Shown piece after piece: positions 1 to 8,400 of a stretch of DNA of 61,798 nucleotides. The position numbers and the translations under genes were made by a program. The notes beneath the pieces are model-generated. The model was not told the DNA's origin. It ran no database searches and saw nothing but the letters and a program-made list of their open reading frames with translations. Positions within the stretch are counted from its first letter, which is position 1. The number at the start of each line of letters is the position of its first letter. The stretch spans positions 1 to 61,798 of the forward strand of contig CAMJXE010000010.1 in the NCBI GenBank assembly GCA_946409645.1, written 5' to 3'. The stretch comes from an uncultured Bacteroidales bacterium (GTDB taxonomy: Bacteria; Bacteroidota; Bacteroidia; Bacteroidales; WCHB1-69).

Positions 1-975
1 CACTTTTTGATTGAACAGATGACGTTGGCGTTGGAGCGTAAAGAGCAGATTATCTTGTTCCAGAATCGGCGCGGCTATGCTGTGCGCATGATTTGCCACA
101 CCTGCGAGTCAATGCCCAAATGCCAGTATTGTGATGTGACGTTGACATACCATAAGAAAACCAACCTGTTGAAGTGCCATTATTGCGGTTATGCCATAGA
201 AGTTCCGCATGAATGCCCCACATGCCATAGTACTGATATCGAGATGAAAGGATTTGGTACAGAGCAAGTTGAGGATACATTGGCGGCCGTTTTTCCAGAT
301 GCGCGTATCGCTCGTATGGATATGGATACTACACGTTCCAAGAATGCGTACCAGCAGATTATCACCGATTTCGAGCAGCATAAAACAGATATTTTGGTGG
401 GTACGCAGATGGTGACCAAGGGTTTGGATTTCGACCGCGTGAGTGTAGTGGGCATCCTCAACGCCGACGCACTGATTTCCTTCCCAGATTTCCGTGCCTT
501 CGAGCGGGCGTTTCAGTTGCTTTCTCAGGTGAGCGGGCGCGCGGGCCGCAAGGAGGTGCCTGGCAAGGTGGTCATCCAGACCTTCCAGCCCAATCATCCG
601 GCATTGCGCTATGTGGAGTCCAACGACTTCATGGCGATGTACACCAGTCAGATTGACGAGCGGCAGAAATTCCGTCTGCCGCCTATCACGCGCATGGTGA
701 AGATTACGTTAAAACACACTGATGAACAGGTGGTTATGGATGCCGCGATGCAGATGCAAGGGATGCTCCGCGAAGTCTTTGCGGGCAACGTGATGGGTCC
801 TGCCGCGCCGTTAGTCTCTCGTATCCAGAATTACTACTTACAGGATTTCTGGATCAAGATGTCCCGCGATGCTTCCTTGACCGCCAAAAAGCAGCAATTA
901 CGAGAAGTCGTTCGTCAATTCAAGAAAATTCCGCCATACAAACAGGTGCGTTGCGTAGTGAATGTCGATGCGTGA
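1..975 (+). CDS. priA: Primosomal protein N' (PriA helicase), C-terminal part, 5' truncated by window edge
   Basis: PriA is a superfamily 2 DNA helicase that reloads the replisome at stalled forks. The reading frame is open from base 1, so the N-terminal DNA-binding domain and Walker motifs lie outside the window. Visible are the zinc-binding region with four Cys pairs (CHTC, CQYC, CHYC, CPTC near residues 30-75), the helicase C-terminal lobe with the motif V region (GTQMVTKGLDF) and motif VI (QVSGRAGR), and the PriA C-terminal domain up to the TGA stop. About 324 residues are present, close to the family's C-terminal half. The TTG at base 7 is not a real start. A short overlapping frame begins 14 bases before the stop. 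Identification is firm. Confidence 0.96.
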   Translation, partial: HFLIEQMTLALERKEQIILFQNRRGYAVRMICHTCESMPKCQYCDVTLTYHKKTNLLKCHYCGYAIEVPHECPTCHSTDIEMKGFGTEQVEDTLAAVFPDARIARMDMDTTRSKNAYQQIITDFEQHKTDILVGTQMVTKGLDFDRVSVVGILNADALISFPDFRAFERAFQLLSQVSGRAGRKEVPGKVVIQTFQPNHPALRYVESNDFMAMYTSQIDERQKFRLPPITRMVKITLKHTDEQVVMDAAMQMQGMLREVFAGNVMGPAAPLVSRIQNYYLQDFWIKMSRDASLTAKKQQLREVVRQFKKIPPYKQVRCVVNVDA

Positions 976-1162
976 GGTTAATTTGGATAGCATCTGCTAC
1001 GTGCATCCCGACCACCTAAGCGAGAATAAGCAGAAGATTGTTTGTGCTTTGTTGAGCGTGCACGGAATTCCACGCGATGAAACTGGCGTTGCGGAACAAA
1101 GTCGCTACTGGTTAGACGCAAAATTTCACGTCTCTACAACCGGAGTCGAAATCACCTGTTGA
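962..1162 (+). CDS. Small hypothetical protein (66 aa) overlapping the priA 3' end
   Basis: A 66-codon frame starts with ATG inside the last codons of priA (14-base overlap) and ends just before a bidirectional terminator hairpin. A second in-frame ATG follows two codons later. The peptide is soluble-looking, with no signal peptide, membrane segment or motif that I recognise. The overlap with priA and the position before a terminator fit translational coupling, and it fills the gap between priA and the terminator. A chance frame cannot be excluded, since its composition is unremarkable. Confidence 0.35.
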   Translation: MSMREVNLDSICYVHPDHLSENKQKIVCALLSVHGIPRDETGVAEQSRYWLDAKFHVSTTGVEITC

Positions 1163-1167
1163 AAAAA

Positions 1168-1195
1168 AAAAGTGCGCCGTTTCCGACGCACTTTT
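1168..1195. terminator. Bidirectional intrinsic terminator between priA and hbd
   Basis: The perfect 9-bp inverted repeat AAAAGTGCG / CGCACTTTT has a 10-base loop. Its A and T ends act as U-tracts on either strand. It lies between the convergent priA side (ending 1162) and hbd (ending 1202), so it can serve both transcripts. Confidence 0.85.
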
Positions 1196-1201
1196 CTGAT
1201 T

Positions 1202-2038
1202 TTAGTATTTGTAGAATCCTTCGCCAGTCTTGCGGCCGAGAAGTCCGGCACGGACCATCTTGCGCAACAGCGGGTGAGGACGATACTTCGGATCGCCGAA
1301 CTCTTTGTAAAGCACCTCCATGATGGCTAGGTTCACGTCGTTGCCGATGAGGTCGGCCAAAGCGAGCGGTCCCATGGGGTGGTTGGCACCCAACATCATG
1401 CACTTGTCGATGTCTTCGGCACTTGCAATACCGTCAGCCAAAATGCCCACAGCCTCGTTGATCATCGGGATGAGGATGCGGTTCACCACGAAACCGGGAG
1501 CCTCGTTCACAGGAACAGGAGTTTTGCCAATCTCCGTAGTCAGATCCACGATGCATTTAGCGGTCTCATCGGAAGTAAGCTGACCTTTGATAACTTCCAC
1601 CAATGCCATTCTGTCGGCGGGGTTAAAGAAGTGGCAACCAATGAATTGCGTGGGGCGACTTGTGCAAGCAGCAATCTCCGTGATGGATAAAGAAGAAGAG
1701 TTGGTGGCGAAAATCGTCTCCGGTTTGCAGATCTTGTCTAACTCCATGAAGACCTCCTTCTTGAGCTGCATTTCCTCTACAGCGGCTTCAATTACGAGGT
1801 CTGCATCTGCAAATGTGGCATAGTCGGTGGTGGTGGTGATGTTCTTCAACAAAGCATCGACTGCTTCTTGAGTCATCTTGCCTTTTTCCACCAGTTTTCC
1901 ATAACCTTTTGAAATTGATCCCATTGCCTTGTCGAGGCTGGATTGGGTTCTGCTCTTCATGACCACGGGCATCTTGGCGGCGAAAGCCTTCACAATACCC
2001 TTGGCCATGGTACCTGTACCGATAACACAAATTTTCAT
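1202..2038 (-). CDS. hbd: 3-hydroxybutyryl-CoA dehydrogenase
   Basis: NAD(P)-dependent cytosolic enzyme interconverting acetoacetyl-CoA and 3-hydroxybutyryl-CoA. The 278 residues match the usual length of about 280. The N-terminal Rossmann motif GTGTMAKG is at residues 7-14; the family signatures HFFNPA and [18 protein letters not shown] are present, followed by the all-helical C-terminal domain ending [12 protein letters not shown]. It lies 28 bp downstream of the crotonase gene on the same strand, so the two are probably co-transcribed from the promoter upstream of crt. Together they provide the crotonyl-CoA branch of butyryl-CoA metabolism. No thiolase, butyryl-CoA dehydrogenase or Etf gene is present in the window, so the direction of the pathway (butyrate synthesis or fatty-acid breakdown) cannot be decided here. 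Confidence 0.93.
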   Translation of the reverse strand: MKICVIGTGTMAKGIVKAFAAKMPVVMKSRTQSSLDKAMGSISKGYGKLVEKGKMTQEAVDALLKNITTTTDYATFADADLVIEAAVEEMQLKKEVFMELDKICKPETIFATNSSSLSITEIAACTSRPTQFIGCHFFNPADRMALVEVIKGQLTSDETAKCIVDLTTEIGKTPVPVNEAPGFVVNRILIPMINEAVGILADGIASAEDIDKCMMLGANHPMGPLALADLIGNDVNLAIMEVLYKEFGDPKYRPHPLLRKMVRAGLLGRKTGEGFYKY

Positions 2039-2066
2039 ATCAATGTATTTTTAGGATTAAAAATGA

Positions 2067-2846
2067 TTATTCGTTGGTGAAATGGGCATCCTGCTTGGTG
2101 AGGAAAGCGGTCATGCCCTCCTTTTGGTCCTTAGTGGCGAAGCATTTTCCAAACATGCGACTCTCGAATGCAATAGCTTCGTCAGCGGGAAGGTCGTACT
2201 CTTCGTTGATGCACTCTTTGGCGTATCTAACGGCGATGGGTGCATTTTTAATGATGCGATGCGCAAGCCTGACAGCTTCTTTCATAAGGTCTTGAGGCTC
2301 GTAAACGGCGTTCACTAATCCGATACGCAGTGCTTCGTCAGCTTTTATGGCGCGAGCGGAAAATATCAGTTCCTTGGCCATACCCATGCCGACGATCTTG
2401 GTGAGGCGGTAGGTGCCGGAGAAGCCAGGGATGATACCCAGACCGACTTCGGGCTGTCCGAACTTCGCGGTATTGGCAGCCAATCGGATGTCACAGGCCA
2501 GTGCTAACTCACAGCCACCGCCGAGGGCGAAACCGTTCACCGCAGCGATGACGGGAATCGGCAGCGTCTCGATCTTGCGGAACACTTTCGCACCGCATGC
2601 ACCGAAACGTTCGCCTTCCTCCGCGTTGAGTGATTGCATCTCGGAAATATCCGCGCCTGCCACAAACGACTTCTCGCCGTCACCTGTGATAATGAGGACG
2701 CGTATGTTGCTGTCAAGATTGGAAAGGAAATCGTCCATCTCTTTCAAGAGATTGGAATTTAATGCGTTAAGTGATTTCGGCGCCGAAATGGTCAAAGTAC
2801 ATAGCGACTCCGCTTGGTCTATTTTCAGGAATTCGTATTCTTTCAT
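2067..2846 (-). CDS. crt: Enoyl-CoA hydratase / 3-hydroxybutyryl-CoA dehydratase (crotonase)
   Basis: Crotonase-fold enzyme that hydrates crotonyl-CoA to 3-hydroxybutyryl-CoA or the reverse. The 259 residues are the standard size. The oxyanion-hole region GADISEM (64-70), NGFALGGGCELALACD (104-119) and QPEVGLGIIPG (131-141) are present, with the two catalytic glutamates at E113 and E133, 20 residues apart as in characterised hydratases. The usual FGGTQRL is FSGTYRL here. It is the first gene of a leftward crt-hbd pair, with a TAnnTTTG promoter element 22 bases upstream of its start. Confidence 0.93.
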   Translation of the reverse strand: MKEYEFLKIDQAESLCTLTISAPKSLNALNSNLLKEMDDFLSNLDSNIRVLIITGDGEKSFVAGADISEMQSLNAEEGERFGACGAKVFRKIETLPIPVIAAVNGFALGGGCELALACDIRLAANTAKFGQPEVGLGIIPGFSGTYRLTKIVGMGMAKELIFSARAIKADEALRIGLVNAVYEPQDLMKEAVRLAHRIIKNAPIAVRYAKECINEEYDLPADEAIAFESRMFGKCFATKDQKEGMTAFLTKQDAHFTNE

Positions 2847-2867
2847 ATCGGTTGATTTTTAGTGGGG

Positions 2868-2875
2868 CAAAGATA
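2868..2875 (-). promoter_or_regulatory. Bacteroidota -7 promoter element for crt-hbd
   Basis: On the minus strand this is TATCTTTG, a perfect TAnnTTTG, placed just upstream of crt. Its -33 region coincides with the terminator of the preceding operon, and no clear TTTG is seen there. Confidence 0.7.
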
Positions 2876-2877
2876 CA

Positions 2878-2903
2878 AAAAAAGTGCCGTGTGGCACTTT
2901 TCT
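2878..2903 (-). terminator. Intrinsic terminator after the Spy-like gene
   Basis: AAAAGTGCC-GTGT-GGCACTTTT forms a perfect 9-bp hairpin. On the minus strand it is followed by seven T residues. It starts two bases after the stop of the leftward gene ending at 2905 and closes the sigma-factor operon. Confidence 0.88.
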
Positions 2904-2904
2904 T

Positions 2905-3411
2905 TTAGCGTTTTTTCTTACTCCCACTAATATTGGCTGGGACCTCTTTTTTGTCCCCTTTTTTCTTGGCCGTCAGAGATTTCTTGTACTTATACTCCAA
3001 ATCGTACAGTTTTTGGATCTGACGCGGTGTAAGAATGGTTTTGTATTTTTTGTAGTAACCGATTTCCAAATCCGAGATTTTTTTCCGCATTTCGAATTTT
3101 TGGTCTTGCATATAGATGAGTTGTTTGTCGCTCAGCTTCTCAATGATCTCTTTGTTAGTGCCCGGAGCACCCAATTTGATGCCTTGCTTTTCCAGATTTC
3201 TGCGATACGCATCCATTATGGCCGACTCTTCTTTCAGATATTGCGAGTAGGTTTTCCAAAAAGCGTCACCCTCTTTTTCACCCAATGTCAGGTGCTCTCT
3301 CATGTAAGCGAAACGTTCCTGCATGATGTTAAAGGAGCTCTTTTCTTGGGCAAAGAGGGCCGTGGCCGCACCCACTGCCATAATAATCAGGGTTATCCAC
3401 AATTTTTTCAT
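2905..3411 (-). CDS. Spy/CpxP-like periplasmic protein
   Basis: 168 residues with an N-terminal signal peptide (cleavage expected after ALFAQ, about residue 22). The rest is almost entirely charged helix: a segment LTLGEKEGDAFWKTY near 41-55 and a later LTPRQIQKLYDLE resemble the LTxxQ repeats of the Spy/CpxP/ZraP family of small periplasmic stress sensors and chaperones. The C-terminus is strongly basic. It is the last gene of a leftward operon after an ECF sigma factor and a small membrane protein (20-bp gap). It could act as a periplasmic sensor or target of that sigma factor; this role is inferred from context only. Confidence 0.65.
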   Translation of the reverse strand: MKKLWITLIIMAVGAATALFAQEKSSFNIMQERFAYMREHLTLGEKEGDAFWKTYSQYLKEESAIMDAYRRNLEKQGIKLGAPGTNKEIIEKLSDKQLIYMQDQKFEMRKKISDLEIGYYKKYKTILTPRQIQKLYDLEYKYKKSLTAKKKGDKKEVPANISGSKKKR

Positions 3412-3431
3412 GATATGAATTAATTTATAGG

Positions 3432-3764
3432 TTAATATTCCAAATATTGATAATAATCCATCATAGCTAACTCTTCACTGTAGTATTCGGTGGCCACGGA
3501 TTCCAGAACCTTGTCTTCTGTATTACCGGTGGCGACCTGTTGTGTTTGTGTAATGGTAGAGTTCTTTTCGGGAATGTAGTAGGTGAAGAACATACCCACA
3601 GCGACAATCAGCACAGCCACCGCTGCTACGGCAGAAGAGATATATCTTCTGCGTTTAATTTGCTCGTTCTTGATATTTTGCATAACCCTTCCAGGTAATT
3701 CCTCGAAATAATTATCCGGAATCTGGTAATGTTCTTTTTTCTCTATATTTTCTAAATCAAACAT
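3432..3764 (-). CDS. Small single-pass membrane protein, probable anti-sigma factor
   Basis: 110 residues. The N-terminal cytoplasmic part contains IPDNYFEELPGRVMQNI, a motif seen in many small Bacteroidota proteins encoded next to ECF sigma factors. One membrane helix spans about residues 42-61 (SSAVAAVAVLIVAVGMFFTY), followed by a Thr/Gln-rich periplasmic tail ending in acidic and tyrosine residues. There is no zinc-binding HxxxCxxC motif, so it is not a ZAS-type anti-sigma factor. It sits 38 bp after the ECF sigma gene and 20 bp before the Spy-like gene on the same strand. Anti-sigma function rests on topology and neighbourhood. Confidence 0.6.
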   Translation of the reverse strand: MFDLENIEKKEHYQIPDNYFEELPGRVMQNIKNEQIKRRRYISSAVAAVAVLIVAVGMFFTYYIPEKNSTITQTQQVATGNTEDKVLESVATEYYSEELAMMDYYQYLEY

Positions 3765-3802
3765 GACTAATAAAAATTACATCTTTTATGACTTGTGGTC
3801 TT

Positions 3803-4360
3803 TTAAAAGGTTAAACGCTCTGAAATATTTTTTTTGATTTTTTCTGCGGCGAAGTGGTAGGAGGCTTTGAGTGCACTCTCGGAGGTGTCGAAAATCTTCG
3901 ACATCTCCGCATACGGAGTCTCGTCGTAGTAACGCATGGTGAACACGGCGCGTTGCTTCGGTGGGAGCTTGACGATTTCTTCCTGCAGGAATTGCTCTAT
4001 CTGACTGGCTGTGACGGTGTTGACCTCGGCTTGGCTGACCAACAGGAAATCGGTGTAGTTATCGTCGTCCAAGTTTAGCAAACGTTTCTTCTTCTCAATG
4101 TAAGTAAGCGCTTCGTTTACGCAAATTCTTGTGATCCAAGTTTTTAAGCTGGATTCGCTTCTGAATTTGTCAAGGTTCTTCCAGATTTTGATACATACGT
4201 TCTGCACCACATCATCCGCGTCCTCGTGAATCGTAGTGATGCGACGAGCACTGTAATAGATGTGTTTCTGATACTTTTTCAGCAGTAGTTCGAAAGCCTT
4301 CTCTTTGGTCTTCTCATTGCTGAAAAGCGACAGGATAAATTCGTCTGTTATTTCAGGCAT
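3803..4360 (-). CDS. RNA polymerase sigma factor, ECF subfamily
   Basis: 185 residues with the two ECF domains. Region 2 spans about 20-90 (a DADDVVQNVCIKIWKNLDKFR core and the region 2.4 segment SSLKTWITRICVNEALTYIEKKKR). Region 4 spans about 125-180 (LPPKQRAVFTMRYYDETPYAEMSKIFDTSESALKASYHFAAEKIKK). It is cytosolic and directs RNA polymerase to alternative promoters. The start lies 15 bp after the stop of the transketolase subunit gene, so the two are probably co-transcribed. In Porphyromonas gingivalis an ECF factor (SigP) controls T9SS por genes; whether this one does is unknown, although the por operon starts about 5 kb away. Confidence 0.9.
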   Translation of the reverse strand: MPEITDEFILSLFSNEKTKEKAFELLLKKYQKHIYYSARRITTIHEDADDVVQNVCIKIWKNLDKFRSESSLKTWITRICVNEALTYIEKKKRLLNLDDDNYTDFLLVSQAEVNTVTASQIEQFLQEEIVKLPPKQRAVFTMRYYDETPYAEMSKIFDTSESALKASYHFAAEKIKKNISERLTF

Positions 4361-4375
4361 TATGTTTATTATTAG

Positions 4376-5320
4376 TTATTTACGATTGATGGCTTTTTGG
4401 CAGGCCTCTACGATGTGCTCTTTGTCCAAGCCGAAAAACTTCATCAGTTCATCAGGGGTGCCGCTTTGACCGAATCGATCGTCAACACCGATGGTTTCGA
4501 CAGGGACAGGGAAATTGCGGCTCAGACATTGGCAGACAGCATCGCCCAATCCACCGTTGAGAAAATGCTCTTCAGCCGTCACAACACAGCGCGTCTTGCG
4601 TGCACTGTTTAACACAGCGTCAATGTCTAACGGCTTGATAGTAGCAAAGTTGACTACTTCGGCGTTGATGCCTTGCGCTTGCAACATCTCGGCGGCCTCC
4701 AATGCGGGGAACACCAAATGGCCAGTAGCGAAGATGGAGACGTCAGCGCCTTCGCGCATCACGTCCGCTTTGCCGATGACGAACGGTTTGTTCTCCTCCG
4801 TGAAGTTCGGGACTGCCGGACGACCGAAACGAAGATATACAGGACCGTTGTATTCTGCTGCCGCGATAGTCGCCATTTTGGTCTGGTTGTAGTCGCAAGG
4901 GTTGATAACCACCATGTTAGGGAGCATGCGCATCAGCCCGAGGTCTTCCATCATCTGGTGTGTGGCACCGTCTTCACCCACGGTGATGCCGGCGTGTGAG
5001 GCTCCAATCTTGACGTTCAGATTGGAGTAAGCCACTGTCATGCGGATTTGGTCGTAAACACGTCCCGAAATGAATCCAGCGAATGCGCTGGCAAAAGGTA
5101 CCTTGCCGCTCAACGCTAAACCTGCAGCGATGCCGATCATGTTGGCCTCTGCAATACCGCATTGGATGAAACGGTCGGGATACGCGGCCTTGAAGTCGCC
5201 CATTTTCACACTGCCCGTGACATCAGCCGTCAATGCGAAGATGTTGTCATTATGTTGCGCCGCTTCCATAAGCCCGGCGCCAAACCCTGAACGGGTGTCT
5301 TTCATCGTGTAATTCTCCAT
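4376..5320 (-). CDS. Transketolase, C-terminal (pyrimidine-binding plus C-terminal) subunit
   Basis: 314 residues from the ATG at 5320; a longer reading would begin with an unlikely TTG at 5335. It holds the pyrimidine-binding domain (RFIQCGIAEANMIGIAAGLALSG near 50-75, with the catalytic glutamate in GIAEANM) and the C-terminal transketolase domain (DRFGQSGTPDELMKFFGLD near the end). This is the architecture of split transketolases, in which a separate N-terminal subunit binds the thiamine diphosphate pyrophosphate. That partner is not adjacent: the gene upstream is divergent and the gene downstream is the ECF sigma factor. It acts in the non-oxidative pentose phosphate pathway, in the cytosol. 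Confidence 0.88.
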   Translation of the reverse strand: MENYTMKDTRSGFGAGLMEAAQHNDNIFALTADVTGSVKMGDFKAAYPDRFIQCGIAEANMIGIAAGLALSGKVPFASAFAGFISGRVYDQIRMTVAYSNLNVKIGASHAGITVGEDGATHQMMEDLGLMRMLPNMVVINPCDYNQTKMATIAAAEYNGPVYLRFGRPAVPNFTEENKPFVIGKADVMREGADVSIFATGHLVFPALEAAEMLQAQGINAEVVNFATIKPLDIDAVLNSARKTRCVVTAEEHFLNGGLGDAVCQCLSRNFPVPVETIGVDDRFGQSGTPDELMKFFGLDKEHIVEACQKAINRK

Positions 5321-5346
5321 GTTTCCTATTGTCAAAAAAATTTCGG

Positions 5347-5354
5347 CAAAAATA
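5347..5354 (-). promoter_or_regulatory. -7 element for the transketolase-sigma operon
   Basis: Minus-strand TATTTTTG is a perfect TAnnTTTG, about 27 bases upstream of the transketolase ATG. It is one half of a compact divergent promoter region. No strong -33 is visible. Confidence 0.55.
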
Positions 5355-5375
5355 CGAAATTTGCCAAAAGAGAGT

Positions 5376-5383
5376 TATCTTTG
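5376..5383 (+). promoter_or_regulatory. -7 element for the large outer-membrane protein gene
   Basis: TATCTTTG is a perfect TAnnTTTG, 27 bases before the ATG at 5410. It faces away from the transketolase promoter 22 bases to its left. Confidence 0.65.
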
Positions 5384-5409
5384 CCACCAAATAATTCGGA
5401 TATTTTTTG

Positions 5410-8400
5410 ATGAGAAAATTGCTACTTCTGTTCGTGACCATTCTCCTTATGCTCTGTGCCGCTGAATCTCGCGCACAGAACACGGGCACTTGGCGCGTGA
5501 AACATTTAGTGGCCGATTCCCTCACCATCCACTTGGATACATTGTCGATTGTGCCGCAATCGTTTCAGATACAGGAAGTTAAAAGAAATCAATATCGTCT
5601 GGATCCTCTCTCAGCAACGCTTACACTCCTCGATTCAACCCTCCTCGGACAACGCATTTTTCTTCAATATCAGGTATTTGCTTTCGATTTGACGCAACCC
5701 GTGGCGCACAAAACCCCACTGAGTATTGAACCCCGGCGCACACAACATCAAATTGCCGAATATCCGATTACTTCTGTTTATGAAGTCTTGAATGATCACG
5801 AATTATATACCAACGGGGCAATCTCGCGTGGTGTGTCGGTAGGAAATAACCAGGATTTGGTTCTTAATTCGTCGCTCAACTTGCAGGTTTCCGGAAAATT
5901 ATCGGATGATGTCGAGATTATGGCATCTGTGTCGGATAAAAACATCCCCATCCAGCCCGAAGGCAACACCCAAGTTTTACAAGATATAAGTAGTATCTTT
6001 ATCACATTGAAAATTAAAGAGATGTCTGTGATTAATGCAGGAGATGTGACTTGGGTTGCCACGAATGATAATTTCTTGCGTGTTTCCCGAAACATGTTGG
6101 GTCTCAATGCCAAAGTGTTGTCGGAACCTACGTCCAAAGCGAAAATGATTAATGAGGCTGGAGGTGGCGTGGCGAAGGGTAAGTTCTCCCGTCAACAAAT
6201 CACCGTCCAAAACGGGGTGCAAGGCCCTTACAAGTTGTATGGAGCTGACGGCGAGGTTTCTATCTCCATCGTGGCAGGTTCAGAACGCGTATATATTGAT
6301 GGTCAGTTACTTACGCGTGGCGCGGAGAATGACTACACGATGGATTACAATACTGCGGAATTGACATTCACGCCCAAACTTCTTATCACTTCCGAAAAAC
6401 GCGTGATTGTTGAGTTTGAGTACTCCAATCGTCACTATTCAAGATATAACTTGTTTACACACAACGAGATAGAAATTTCAGGAGCACGGCCTCTCAAATT
6501 TTACCTGAATGTTTTTCATGAACAGGATATGAAAAACAGATCCATCCAGCCGGAACTCACTCCTGCGAATATGCGCTTCCTTGCAGCATTGGGTGATGCT
6601 GGGGGAACTGCCTATTTCCCGTATTTCGATACGGCTGCCTATTCTCCTGATCGCATACAATATGAGAAAATAGATACATTGTACAATAATAATATATATA
6701 CAATATATAAATATTCAACTAATAAAGATGCCGTATTGTATAATCCAGATTTCTCTTATATGGGATCGAATAAAGGCAATTACAAGTTGGTGAGCAGCAC
6801 TTCTAATGGTCGTGTTTTCGAGTGGGTGTCACCCGTAAATGATGTTCCACAAGGCGATTACGAACCTGTACTTACATTGACGGCACCTACTTCTCAACAG
6901 ATGGCTACGTTTGGATTCGAGTATGCCGTGCGTGAAAACACCTCCATTCAAACCGAGGTGGCCCTTTCGCATTATGACAAGAACACCTTTTCCAAGAAAG
7001 ACCGCAATGACGATATTGGATTCGCTTATTTGCTGAATATCAGTGATGTAGAACGTTTTGCATCTCGCAATGATACTGTGCCTTGGCTTTTGCGAAGTCG
7101 AGTGCAACTGCAGTTTCTGCACAAATACTTTACACCGTTCGAGTCTTTCCGCGAGGTGGAGTTCGCCCGACAGTACAATCTCGCTACTGATTATGCTGAA
7201 AACCGTTCGGAGTGGATGACCCAGGCTGAGATTGCCCTTTCAAAGCAAAAAAAGCACCTTTTGCAGTATGATTTCAATTATTTCAATCGCGTTGGCGAAG
7301 TATATGCGTTTCGCAATGAGCTTTTCACGGATGACTATTGGCAGACTTGGCATTTGCAATCACGCACCAGCTATCTGAATACCCACGATTCGATTCAACG
7401 TAGCCGTTATCTCGTCTCCCGATTGCAGTTTTCCAAAAAGATGCAGTATCTTTCAGTCGGGGTTGATAACTTGTTGGAGTACAATATGTTTAGAAATACC
7501 ATAACGGATTCTATTCGCCTGAACAGCTATTCATTCAACGAGATGAACGCTACCATTCAGAGTCCCGAAAAAGCGGATCACCAGTTTCTTGCGGGTTATA
7601 AGAATCGCGTAGAATGGACACCAGACGGGGAGGTTTTGCGTCGGCATCTGATGATTCACGAGGTGCGTGCGCAGTATCGATTTGCACAAATCCGAAACCA
7701 GAGCTTCTCTTTGAACGCCACCTATCGTCATCAATCGCTGTTCGACTCGTTGAGTCATCCCAATTCGGAGCATTATTTTGTAGGCAATCTCCAATACACG
7801 GGACGTTTTCTTCGCAATACATTGATAATTAATACATACTATGAAACAGGCAGCGGGATGGAACTGCGCAAAACCTATACCTTCATCAAGGTGGCAAAAG
7901 GGCAGGGAACGCATGTTTGGAACGACTATAATGGCAACGGGATTGAAGAACTGGATGAGTTCGAGATCGCTATGTTTCCGGATCAGGCTGACTACGTGAA
8001 AGTTTGGATTGCGGGAACAGACTATGTCAACGTGTGGCAAAATCAATGGACACAGAGTCTGCAGTTGCGGCCCGCGGCGGCATGGGGTAATAAACAGGGA
8101 TTTCGCAAGTTCCTCTCTCGCTTCTCAGACATTCTGACTATCAATGCTTTGCTAAAGCATAAAACCAGAATGTTCAATCCTTTCCCGAAAATGGGGGAAG
8201 ATTCGAATTTGGTGGCCAACCGTATGAATCTCAGCAATACGTTCTCCTTCAACAATAGCAGTTCCGTCTTCGCTTTCGACATTATCACGCAGACCAACGT
8301 CAACACGCAGTTTCTATATTATGGACTTGAAACCAACCGTGTGAACTCTCAAGAGTTGATACTCAAAAGTTTACCTGTCGAGCAATTCTATATCCAGACC

